A stretch of DNA of 16,718 bases from the NCBI RefSeq assembly GCF_004359215.1, contig NC_090610.1, positions 2,817,309-2,834,026 on the forward strand, given 5' to 3'. Both the position numbers and the translations under genes were made by a program. Positions 8,338 through 15,898 of this stretch are shown one piece after another (within the stretch, counting starts at the first letter, position 1; every line of letters starts with the position of its first letter). Under the pieces are notes generated by a model. It saw only the letters and a program-made list of their open reading frames with translations, searched no databases and was not told the origin of the DNA. The stretch comes from Bremia lactucae (taxonomy: Eukaryota; Oomycota; Peronosporomycetes; Peronosporales; Peronosporaceae).

Positions 8338-8393
8338 TCGTTCAACCGCACTCCTTTCTATATAGGAGTGCGGTTGAACGAATGAGTTCGACC
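8326..8393. repeat. Perfect palindrome over gag start codon
   Basis: Arms of 30 bp (8326-8355 and 8364-8393) are exact reverse complements, separated by the 8 bases ttctatat. The left arm holds the true start codon (minus strand); the right arm holds an inverted copy. The related leader at 16451-16479 has only a 10-bp stem (actcctttct/agaaaggagt). Confidence 0.95.
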
Positions 8394-8509
8394 ACTTAAA
8401 AAGGAGTAGCTTTCAGGGGAAACGTGATGCGTATTCCCACTATCATCTAACATGTCCATGTTAGATGTGGGAAATGTGGTCCTTGGACGGACTACAAAGT
8501 GCTACAAGG
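8394..8509 (-). other. Y-element leader and primer-binding site, inverted
   Basis: Read on the minus strand, the LTR end CCCCGTTACA is followed by cc and ttgtagcac, one base off the TGGTAGCAC of the right-hand copy. The leader then matches 16349-16491 (the taaca/tgtta dyad around the catggacatg palindrome; gaaagctactcct). Confidence 0.7.
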
Positions 8510-8961
8510 TGTAACGGGGCACTACGACTTGAACTGTTTCAGTACAAGTCCACTTCACACTGCTTCAGTTGCGAGTGGTGCCTTACGTTAGGTGACGTAC
8601 ACTGTACGTGCAGAGGAAGACTCTTTTAAGACAACTAGACTTAAGAGGGTAAAATGAAAGCTGTTTTTAATTTAATTAAGTGTCTCTTGTTCTATCTTTG
8701 TAAATGCTAACTTAATTATAATCTAATACTTAACATGTAAATGAATTCTTATCTCTATCTTATTATTAACTCTCTTTGATTACTCTTGCAGCTGATTAGT
8801 CTGCGGAATAAATAGATATAATGGCCTATACCTATTTATGGATAAGAATTCTGAATACTACTATATAAAGTAATATCCTCCAAATATTATCTACCTTTTA
8901 GATAATAAATTATTTAACAACCTTTAAGTGTTAATTTCATGTAACGATACATCCCGTTACA
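8510..8961 (-). mobile_element. Y-type LTR, full length, inverted (5' LTR)
   Basis: 452 bp, with sense start TGTAACGGGATGTATCGTTA at 8961 and sense end CCCCGTTACA at 8510. It matches 15899-16348 throughout. Leader and gag start follow in the right direction, so it is the 5' LTR of a minus-strand Y copy. It is inserted in an X LTR whose first 109 bp remain at 8962-9070. Confidence 0.85.
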
Positions 8962-9070
8962 TGCACCACACCGTATAATTACTTTTATTTAGTAATTGAC
9001 CATCTCCTTAAGTACACCAAGTGTACTTAACGGGGCCTGTGTTTCATTAGGGCAGCTTTAGCCCGCTACA
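8962..9070 (-). mobile_element. X-type LTR, first 109 bp, inverted
   Basis: The minus-strand reading starts TGTAGCGGGCTAAAGCTGCC at 9070 and follows the start of X LTRs at 3232 and 15321 up to ggtgtggtgca, where the Y LTR interrupts it. The rest of this X LTR is not on the other side of the Y copy in this window. Confidence 0.8.
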
Positions 9071-9386
9071 CACAGAATACAAAAATGCAGCAGTCTTTCG
9101 AACACCCTTCGGATCTTGAGCGCAAATAAGCACGATTTAAATAAAAAAAAATTATAAAATAGAGCCCCTTTAGTCTAAAGGTTTTGTATGATCTTGCCTT
9201 TTCACGGCAAAAATACGGGCTAGAATTACAGAAATAAAAAACTGAAAGAAAAGTCAGATTAACACGATACAAATCTGGTGATACGAGTTGTAGACTGATA
9301 CAAATCTGGTGTAGCATACAGGATCAAAGTAGGAATGACTTAAGTGCTATCGCCACTTTTAGTTCTCGTTGCGTTGTCGTGCAGCA
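9071..9386. other. 5' flank of hydrolase gene, no gene seen
   Basis: AT-rich spacer between the X LTR fragment and the hydrolase start. The only structure I find is a 15-bp direct repeat, gatacaaatctggtg, at 9266-9280 and 9297-9311 (31 bp apart). A minus-strand open frame here has no family resemblance and is taken as chance. Any promoter must lie here or in the LTR; I cannot point to a firm initiator. Confidence 0.6.
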
Positions 9387-10330
9387 ATGTCTAAAGCCGC
9401 AACACTACTATTTGCCCATGGTGGTGGTTTCTGCAAGGAAATATGGGAGCCTATCATGCGTCACTTGAAAAATTCCTTACCACAGGATGTTACTACGCAG
9501 TTTGTAAGCTTCGACTTCAAGTATCACGGCAGCAATCGAGACGAGTCGGTGGAAGCTCAATTTGACCTCTTAAACCCCAGCGGACCGAGAGTTTACCATC
9601 CAGCAACACAATTAACCGCTTGGACATCTGCTGAGGTGCTGCAGCAAACTCATTGTCTGAGAAGTAAGGATGTTGGCACGCCGTTAATAGGCATAGGTCA
9701 CTCGATGGGAGCCTCTGCTATGTGGAACACTGAGGTGCAGTATCCTGGCACATTCGGTGGTCTTATATTGTTCGAGCCAGTATACGGCAATCTAAATCCT
9801 GCTATTTCTACCTTTCTGGTATCAATTACGTTGCAGCGGGAGTCTTCGTGGTAAGTGAATACAAGCTGTGACTCTTTGATTACTGAAGCGGGTATACTTT
9901 TGATCGCAGGCCCTCTCGTGCGGCGGCAGTAGACCATTTGTGGAATTACAAGAACTTCGCGTGTTGGAACCGCGAGTCGCTCGAGGCTTACACAAGAGGT
10001 GGTCTCGTAGAGGATGAGGAAACGGGCAACACTGTACTGGCATGCAGTACACCCATCGAGGCCTCACTCTACTGTCACAATCCTTTGTGCATGAACGAGC
10101 AGCAACTTGCAAAGCCCAAGTGCAAAATCTATATTCACTACGGAAGTCGCACCAAGATGTTCCTGCCTACAGTCTTTAAGGAACTATGCGATAAAAATCC
10201 AAACATTTACAAGTTGGGAACTCCAATTGCCGATTGTTCCCATGCAATGATCTTAGAAAAGCCAGCAGAGTCGGCGCAAAAAATCTTTGCCAACCTTTTC
10301 GAGCTAGCTCCGTTCAGCTCGAGACTATAA
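9387..10330 (+). CDS. Alpha/beta hydrolase-fold protein, one intron
   Basis: Two exons, 9387-9850 and 9910-10330, encode 294 residues. The 59-bp intron has gtaagt at 9851 and cag at 9907-9909; without it the frame ends in a stop straight after SSW, and splicing rebuilds the Trp codon and continues PSRAAAVDHL. Fold marks: HGGGF (11-15, oxyanion-hole type), FDFKYHG (42-48), the nucleophile elbow GHSMG with Ser106, GGLILFEPV (124-132) and SHAMILEKP with His266. The usual acidic residue after strand 7 is not seen (IHYGSRTKMF); Glu130 after strand 6 is a candidate. No signal peptide or membrane segment, so probably soluble and intracellular. Substrate unknown: esterase, lipase-like or C-C hydrolase are all open. 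The ATG at 9387 is the first in frame, followed directly by the core strand. An AATAAA lies at 10348-10353, 18 nt past the stop. Confidence 0.85.
9851..9909 (+). other. Spliceosomal intron of hydrolase gene
   Basis: Donor gtaagt, acceptor ttgatcgcag, 59 bp. A possible branch-site stretch (tactgaag) lies at 9881-9888. It contains a stop if retained, and removal joins two frames of one hydrolase domain. Confidence 0.88.
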
Positions 10331-10347
10331 TTAGGGAGCACCTATTT

Positions 10348-10353
10348 AATAAA
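10348..10353 (+). promoter_or_regulatory. Candidate polyadenylation signal AATAAA
   Basis: Canonical hexamer 18 nt after the hydrolase stop, in the 87-bp space before the CPSF3 start. Oomycete genes do not always use this hexamer, so its use is inferred. If used, the hydrolase transcript ends inside or next to the CPSF3 promoter. Confidence 0.4.
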
Positions 10354-10417
10354 ACGAGATAGTTAAATTAGTAATGCGTTTGTGCAAAACACAAAGTAGC
10401 TTTTGCAAAGCTCAACT

Positions 10418-12694
10418 ATGTCGAAGCGTAGACTGGCGGAGGAGGCTGCGGATGAGCGTCACATTATGCGCATCATGCCGCTAGGGGCTGGAAATGAAGT
10501 CGGCCGCTCGTGCATTGTGCTTAAGTTTAAGGGAAAGACCATCATGCTCGATTGCGGTGTGCACCCAGGCTACTCAGGCCACGGCAGTCTACCCTTCTTT
10601 GACGGCGTTGAAGCCGAGGAGATTGATTTGCTACTTATAACGCACTTTCACATTGATCACGTCGCTGCACTCCCACACTTTACAGAGAAGACGAATTTTA
10701 AAGGCCGTGTGTTTATGACGCATCCAACCAAAGCTGTGATGCAAATGATGCTGCGGGACTTCCTGCGCGTGTCTAACATTTCTGTCGACGACCAGATCTA
10801 CGATGACAAAGATTTGAACAACTGTGTGGCAAAAGTTGAAATCATTGATTTTCACCAGGAAATGACGCACAATGGAATTAAGTTTACGCCCTACAATGCT
10901 GGTCATGTACTCGGTGCGTGTATGTTCCTCATTGAAATTGGTGGCGTAAAGGTCCTCTACACTGGTGATTACTCGCTGGAGAATGATCGCCATCTCATGG
11001 CTGCAGAGTTGCCTGCGTGTTCTCCTGATGTGCTGATTGTGGAGTCTACATATGGTGTGCAAGTGCATCAATCTGTCGTGGAGCGCGAGGGACGATTTAC
11101 TGGACAAGTGGAGGCTGTGGTGCGTCGTGGTGGACGATGCTTGATACCAGTGTTTGCACTCGGACGCACGCAGGAGCTGCTGCTGATTTTAGATGAGCAC
11201 TGGCGCTCACACCCTGACTTGCAAGATATTCCCATTTACTTTGCTTCTAAATTGGCAGCCAAGGCTCTTCGTGTATACCAGACGTATATTAATATGATGA
11301 ACGACCGTATTCGTAAGCAGATAGCAATCTCCAATCCGTTTCAATTTGATTACATTTCAAACTTAAAAAGTATGGAAGATTTTGACGATTCCGGTCCATC
11401 CGTCGTAATGGCCAGTCCGGGGATGCTTCAGAGCGGAGTCTCGCGACAATTATTTGAGCGTTGGTGCTCGGACAAGCGCAATGCCTGTTTGATCCCTGGT
11501 TATGTCGTCGAAGGGACATTAGCAAAGAAGATTTTGTCGGAACCAACTGAAATTGCGGCGTTGGATGGACGTATCATTCCAATGAATTGCACGGTCGAGT
11601 ACATTTCCTTTTCGGCCCACGCTGATTTCGTAGGTACTAGCGGTTTCGTGGAGAAACTCACACCACCAAATATTGTTCTTGTTCACGGGGAAAAGAATGA
11701 AATGATGCGGCTGAAATCCGCATTGAATAAGAAGTTTAACGATCCCAAGATTTATCACCCAAGCATTTTCACCCCTGCCAATATGCAGGAGATTGTACTT
11801 GAATTTAAGGGTGAAAAAATTGCCAAAGCTATCGGAAAAGTGGCAAGTGAGCAGCCGAAGAATGGTACGGTGATTTCAGGTCTCTTGGTAGAAGTGGATT
11901 CGCAGACACATTTAATGGACAAAGAAGATCTCTCGACTTATACAAAGCTCGTATCGGGGATCATCACTCAAAAACAACATTTGCCATTTGAGTACAACTC
12001 ATTTGACGTGCTGATCACTTTTATCCGACAAATGTACGAAGATGTAGTGCATTTGGAGAAAGAAAACCGTATCGTGGTGTGCAAACAAGTAATCGTAACA
12101 CGATGGGCTGTCTCGAAATGTGCTACTGAAAAACTCGTAGTGGAATGGACTTCTGCCCCTACTGCCGATATGATTGCAGACTCGGTGATTGCTCTCGCTA
12201 TGCATGCACAGGCAAGTCCTGCTAGTTTTAAGCTGAGTGGTCAGCCCGTGGCCGCCTGCCCTCACGATCACTCGATTAAAACGGACACTTGTGCAGAAGA
12301 GGTAGATAGCAGCTTCAAGCCTGAGACCGTTGAAACTGTTGCAAGGAAAGATATCAAAAATAATGACGATTTCGCATCAGAGGAGCTCGTTGCTCAGACG
12401 AAAAACGATACAGATCTGGAAAAGGCTGCCCAGGAGCTGGGCAAGATCGATCAAGATGCGTTAAACTTGATGATCGTGTTTCGTATTCTCAAGGATCAAT
12501 ACGGTGATGTTGACTTGGACTTCGAGACAAACAAGATTCACGTGCGAACACCCAGCGGTCTTGATGCTATTATCGGCCATGAATCACAGGAAATCGAGTG
12601 CAACGATGACGCTTTTAAGCTTAAGCTCCATACGACTATTCGCCGGATTGTAGGTGCGCTTAAGCCCATTGAAATGGAAAATGAAGGGTTGTAG
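10418..12694 (+). CDS. CPSF3: CPSF73, pre-mRNA 3'-end processing endonuclease
   Basis: 758 residues, no intron. It is the catalytic subunit of the cleavage and polyadenylation specificity factor, a two-zinc metallo-beta-lactamase/beta-CASP nuclease that cuts pre-mRNA before poly(A) addition in the nucleus. All metal motifs are intact: Asp45 (IMLDCG), H76-F-H78-I-D80-H81, His163 (NAGHVLGA), Asp184 (YTGDYS), Glu209 (VESTYG, beta-CASP motif A), His401 (SAHAD, motif B) and His423 (VHGE, motif C). GRCLIPVFALGRTQELLLIL and SVVMASPGMLQSGVSR are typical of the CPSF73 branch rather than CPSF100, which lacks the metal ligands. Residues ~430-758 form the CPSF73/100 C-terminal domain. It is ~75 residues longer than animal CPSF73 (about 684), mainly through an acidic, Lys-rich insert at ~606-675. 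ATG 10418 is the first in frame; MSKRRLAEEA leads into the first strand. Convergent with the sulfotransferase gene. Confidence 0.97.
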   Translation: MSKRRLAEEAADERHIMRIMPLGAGNEVGRSCIVLKFKGKTIMLDCGVHPGYSGHGSLPFFDGVEAEEIDLLLITHFHIDHVAALPHFTEKTNFKGRVFMTHPTKAVMQMMLRDFLRVSNISVDDQIYDDKDLNNCVAKVEIIDFHQEMTHNGIKFTPYNAGHVLGACMFLIEIGGVKVLYTGDYSLENDRHLMAAELPACSPDVLIVESTYGVQVHQSVVEREGRFTGQVEAVVRRGGRCLIPVFALGRTQELLLILDEHWRSHPDLQDIPIYFASKLAAKALRVYQTYINMMNDRIRKQIAISNPFQFDYISNLKSMEDFDDSGPSVVMASPGMLQSGVSRQLFERWCSDKRNACLIPGYVVEGTLAKKILSEPTEIAALDGRIIPMNCTVEYISFSAHADFVGTSGFVEKLTPPNIVLVHGEKNEMMRLKSALNKKFNDPKIYHPSIFTPANMQEIVLEFKGEKIAKAIGKVASEQPKNGTVISGLLVEVDSQTHLMDKEDLSTYTKLVSGIITQKQHLPFEYNSFDVLITFIRQMYEDVVHLEKENRIVVCKQVIVTRWAVSKCATEKLVVEWTSAPTADMIADSVIALAMHAQASPASFKLSGQPVAACPHDHSIKTDTCAEEVDSSFKPETVETVARKDIKNNDDFASEELVAQTKNDTDLEKAAQELGKIDQDALNLMIVFRILKDQYGDVDLDFETNKIHVRTPSGLDAIIGHESQEIECNDDAFKLKLHTTIRRIVGALKPIEMENEGL

Positions 12695-12826
12695 CTGTTA
12701 CTGAACCGCGAACTCTGATGTTTGCGTGACCTCCAATATTCGATTAGTAATATTCAGCCTTCGTGCTCAATAATTGTCGTCATTTTAATTTTTTAAGAAT
12801 ATTGATTAGCCTCTAATTATTGAACC
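12695..12826. terminator. Shared 3' intergenic space of convergent genes
   Basis: 132 bp, T/A-rich, with ttaattttttaagaatattg near 12785-12804. No AATAAA is seen in either direction, so both genes must use variant polyadenylation signals; transcript ends probably overlap. Confidence 0.4.
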
Positions 12827-13882
12827 TTACTTTATCAATCCAGTGTCTTCTCTAGTTGGTTCCTGTCGCGTTAATGTCGCGCCATCCTCTTCTGTTTTGG
12901 CTTCCATTTGTCGCCTCGCGGCAAGCACCTCTTCCATATTGAGCGCTGTTCCATCGTTTGCGATGACTGGTTTTGTAAGGGCTCGCCGAAAGTAGGTGGA
13001 TCTTCGACCAAATGTATCGTTCTTTTTTCGAATTTCCATAGCATGATCGATTGAAATCAAAAGCTTTGCTCCTTCCTTACCCGGCTTAACTTGCCGCTTT
13101 GGAAGCAAAATTTCATTAGGAAAATTCTGTGTCTCTGGGTCATAACCAAATCCACGCAGTGGCAAGTTAGCAGTCTTTAGAATATTTCGAAATTGTTCTC
13201 TTGAGTAATGACCGAAAGAGCCACCAATTTTTCCGCTACGAGGCTTGTACGGTCCAGTCTTTTGACCGCCAGTAGCCATGACATTTTGAATCCGCTTTTC
13301 CCACTCTGTGCCCTCCAGAGTCTTTGAATCGGTCAAAAACAAAAACACCCGACGCAATGTTTCTGCACGATGCACCATCAGATCTTCGTAGCGAACAACA
13401 ATAATTGGAATCTCCACTTTCGTCGTCCAATAGCGATAGAACTTCATCCACACGTCAATCTCATTACGAAGCATATTGTCCCACCGATCCGCAAAGCGCT
13501 GATACTGGGATTCGTGCAGACTTTTATTATGCGTGTTCGTAAGTGTCATGTTAAAGTACGAATCGATGGCGTCCCAAGGATTGCGCACGACCAAAATCGC
13601 CTTTTTGGCGGAAAATTCTTTGTATCCCACGCGCTCAGGGAAGTGGGTTTTGACAAACCAGACAGAATCGTCAACAACACCCTCACCTTTCATGCCATAC
13701 TGCTGCAAATCCTTACTGAGGGAGCGGTCGGGGCGGGTGTCACAGCCGGTGTACACGCCAGTGATGTCTTCAAGCAGGCCACGCATGAGTGAATTGCCAC
13801 ACCGCGGATAACTCACGATAGCCACACGTTCGCCGTCAAGCTCTCCAGGCTGTAGCCAGCGCCTAGTATTGCTACCAGACAT
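12827..13882 (-). CDS. PAPS-dependent sulfotransferase-domain protein
   Basis: 351 residues, no intron; TAA at 12827-12829. Start taken at ATG 13882 (MSGSNTRRWL), the first ATG in a frame that is open further upstream. Cofactor marks of the cytosolic sulfotransferase fold: the 5'-phosphosulfate loop VSYPRCGNSLMR (23-34; most members have Ser where Cys28 is), WFVKTHFP (75-82), the 3'-phosphate motif VVRNPWDAIDSYFN (98-111), the strand IIVVRYEDLM (160-169), and a late loop YKPRSGKIGGSFGHYSREQ (212-230) like the RKGxxGDW motif, with the Asp-Trp replaced. It should move sulfate from PAPS to a hydroxyl; the acceptor is unknown. The C-terminal ~100 residues are charged and of no known fold. No signal peptide or N-terminal membrane segment from this start. 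A TTG-initiated longer form from 13987 is unlikely. Confidence 0.85.
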   Translation of the reverse strand: MSGSNTRRWLQPGELDGERVAIVSYPRCGNSLMRGLLEDITGVYTGCDTRPDRSLSKDLQQYGMKGEGVVDDSVWFVKTHFPERVGYKEFSAKKAILVVRNPWDAIDSYFNMTLTNTHNKSLHESQYQRFADRWDNMLRNEIDVWMKFYRYWTTKVEIPIIVVRYEDLMVHRAETLRRVFLFLTDSKTLEGTEWEKRIQNVMATGGQKTGPYKPRSGKIGGSFGHYSREQFRNILKTANLPLRGFGYDPETQNFPNEILLPKRQVKPGKEGAKLLISIDHAMEIRKKNDTFGRRSTYFRRALTKPVIANDGTALNMEEVLAARRQMEAKTEEDGATLTRQEPTREDTGLIK

Positions 13883-14732
13883 GATCCTATAGCAAGTATT
13901 GAATGCAGAGAGGAGGCGCTGGAGAGCTCTTTTACTAAGAATCACAAAGGGGTTCCACGTGCAGTTGAGCTCTATCCTGCACAGCAATGCGCGTAGCAGT
14001 AGATAAGATTATAGCAGTTTTATTTATCTACGATGAAGTACGAATGGCTTACAGCAGGCGAGGAAAAAATAGCAGTAATCCCAGGTATACGCGAAGCAGC
14101 CACACGACGCCATTTACTAGAGTCATACAGGATATTTTTTGAATAAACTGCTTTAAAACTTTAGCCTTGCGACTTAACTATAAAAATTGCAAGCTCGTCT
14201 AGAAGTTTATGAGTACAAAATATCTTAAGAAGTAGAGAGAGACATCATAAAGGTCTATTACATAAAGCTAAATACAAGATATCTGAAAGCTCCGTAAACA
14301 GGAAAGAAGCACCAGTGTCTTGGCGGACCTCTGAAGCAATGATGTAGTGAGGCACACTTTGATTGGTGAACCGTTGTTGTGGTACTTTTACTTTGAGGGT
14401 AAACTAATATTTTGTTCCATAATCACTAAAATCCCATTTATTATGGGTACAGGCGTGGTATCAAAAAAATAATAAATATCCTTATTTTTATAAGAAAAAT
14501 ATTTTTTTTTAGATAGAAATAATATATGTTAAAATTGTAAACACATAGGCTTGTATTAATGCCACTGAAATTTCTAAACCAACTAATAAAAGTAGACATA
14601 TTTGCTAAGACATAAATAAACAATGCAATACAAAATAATGGCATAGTATGCGCCACATTCGAGTCCAACCTTCTACATAGAAAAGCTACGAGAGGTAAAT
14701 AAAGTTCAGTTCCCCTTTTGATCTTCGAGTGT
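13883..14732. other. AT-rich intergenic stretch, no gene seen
   Basis: It holds the sulfotransferase promoter at its left end; tctctgcattcaatactt, read on the minus strand ~15-30 nt before the ATG, loosely recalls the oomycete initiator (TCATTYY) but does not match it. From about 14400 the DNA is very AT-rich with A/T runs (14491-14510). A minus frame at 14441-14668 is hydrophobic low-complexity and looks like a chance product of that bias. I find no RNA gene or repeat copy here. Confidence 0.5.
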
Positions 14733-14948
14733 CTAGTTGCCTTCCTTAGGCTGATCGATTTTGTCGATGCTCGACATTAGATCCGACATACGGTTCGGAT
14801 CTAATTTTCCCTCCTCCACCACAACCATTGGTGGATTCCCACGGTAATCAGCGTTTACGCATTGATCTATATTTCTAAGGTATATATTCCTGGGCACTAA
14901 TTGCCTCTTAGTTCTATGAACCCCTGAATCCCTTGAACTAGGATTCAT
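14733..14948 (-). other. Small unassigned ORF (71 codons)
   Basis: ATG at 14946-14948, stop at 14733. The product is hydrophilic and basic then acidic (RTKRQLVPRNIYLRNIDQ; GNPPMVVVEEGKLD; ending DKIDQPKEGN). No signal peptide, RxLR-type motif or known domain. Its composition is less biased than its AT-rich surroundings, which hints at a real or formerly real coding piece, possibly an exon or retroelement remnant. Low certainty. Confidence 0.25.
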
Positions 14949-15217
14949 TAAGCTCTACGAGCTTGTACAACTCACTGAGTTGTTGAACCAATTTGTTCTT
15001 TTAATGCTAGACGAAATGTCTGTTGATGAGTTCGGCCGAGCTTAAAGTCTGATGACTTATTTGAGAAGGTGATTGTTCGACCAAAATTGAGTAAAACACA
15101 TCATCGCTTCTGGAAGAAGCCGTCCCGGAGGACACAAAAGCTGCACTTAGTGCGCGGAGTGGATCGTCGATCCTTAAAGATTCCACGGTCCATTCCATTC
15201 CAAGTTAAGAATTCCAA
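14949..15217. other. Spacer with decayed sequence, origin unclear
   Basis: Short open pieces in both strands without family marks. A plus-strand stretch (about 14920-15043) reads IKLYELVQLTELLNQFVLLM and may be the upstream part of the same old Gypsy pol as the RT piece that follows, but this is only positional inference. Confidence 0.3.
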
Positions 15218-15320
15218 GATATGGTTTCCAACAATCCACCATCGGTTTTACCTCTAAACAGAGGTGTCCGTGATGAAATTGAATTTGTTCCTGGAACCAA
15301 ATGCTGTGTTATACGGTAGT
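15218..15320 (+). pseudogene. Gypsy RT N-terminal fragment, split by X LTR
   Basis: It reads DMVSNNPPSVLPLNRGVRDE, then IEFVPGTKCCVIR and a stop, an altered form of the conserved 'ELP..RGVRHEIDLVPGTKYCVTRQWPL' start of Gypsy RT. The next expected residues (QWPL) are absent because the X LTR begins at 15321. This is the oldest layer of the nest at the right end. Confidence 0.75.
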
Positions 15321-15831
15321 TGTAAAGGGCAAAAGTTGCCCTAATGTTACACAGTCCCCGTTAAGCACACTTCGTGTACTTAAGGGGATGGTCAATTACT
15401 TAAATAAAGTAATTAGACCCACCATTCCGGTGTTGTTCACATTTGTGACCAACCCTTGTGTATGTGATGCACATACGTGCATTCACAATAGGAGGGATGA
15501 CGCCTAGCTTCATTCGTTACGCGAGGTATCTAGAATGATACGTTCGCAATACATATTATTATTATCTATAGAGATGACATTTTTGATAGGTAAAAATAGG
15601 TATTTATATTTAATACAATTAAATATAGATCTAGTAAGTGCGCACGAGGAGCCGGATTACCGCTCCCGTGACGACACTTTACTAGAGTACTTATTGTGTT
15701 GGGTGAGGCCGTTAAGGCACCCACCGCAACAGCCTCACTGCACGCAAGAGAAGCCGGTTTAACCGCTTCCTCGTTGTGCTAGGGTGTGTGTCTAAGTAGA
15801 GCGTGGCCGCATTACGACGTGCCCACCTACA
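15321..15831 (+). mobile_element. X-type LTR, full length (5' LTR)
   Basis: 511 bp from TGTAAAGGGCAAAAG to GCCCACCTACA. The three X copies agree on both ends, and TGTAnnnGGGC/GCCCnnnTACA form imperfect inverted ends. It is followed after 2 bases by a TGGTAGCAC primer-site motif, so this one has 5'-LTR context. Hairpins at 15356-15387, 15394-15414 and 15698-15730. Confidence 0.75.
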
Positions 15832-15898
15832 CTTGGTAGCACTTGAAATCCTTCCCACGACCCGCGTCTCTGTGTGTGTACGTGATGATGAGCCTCAA
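15832..15898 (+). other. X-element primer-binding site and leader piece
   Basis: TGGTAGCACTT at 15834-15844, two bases after the X LTR, is the same as the first 11 bases at 16351 after the Y LTR. A minus-strand primer site starting TGG pairs with the CCA end of a tRNA; I cannot name the tRNA. The leader is cut at ...gagcctcaa by the Y LTR. Confidence 0.6.

Noticed and set aside
9066..9317. Minus-strand open frame of 83 codons upstream of the hydrolase
   Set aside because: Cys/Phe/Tyr-rich low-complexity translation of AT-rich spacer, overlaps the LTR fragment end, no domain.
10631..12271. Minus-strand open frames inside CPSF3
   Set aside because: Antisense shadows; the plus frame carries all catalytic motifs of CPSF73.
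13370..13811. Plus-strand open frames opposite the sulfotransferase gene
   Set aside because: They are antisense shadows of a well-supported coding region and show no domain.
9387..13882. Functional link or operon of hydrolase, CPSF3 and sulfotransferase
   Set aside because: Eukaryotic gene island with a convergent pair and unrelated roles; closeness alone is no evidence of a shared pathway.
14441..14668. Hydrophobic minus-strand ORF as a membrane protein
   Set aside because: Phe/Ile/Tyr/Lys composition follows directly from A/T runs; no conserved motif.
15031..15110. Hammerhead ribozyme motif in or near the LTR
   Set aside because: Only a partial gatgag core is seen; the second conserved core (GAAA with the matching stem) could not be found.
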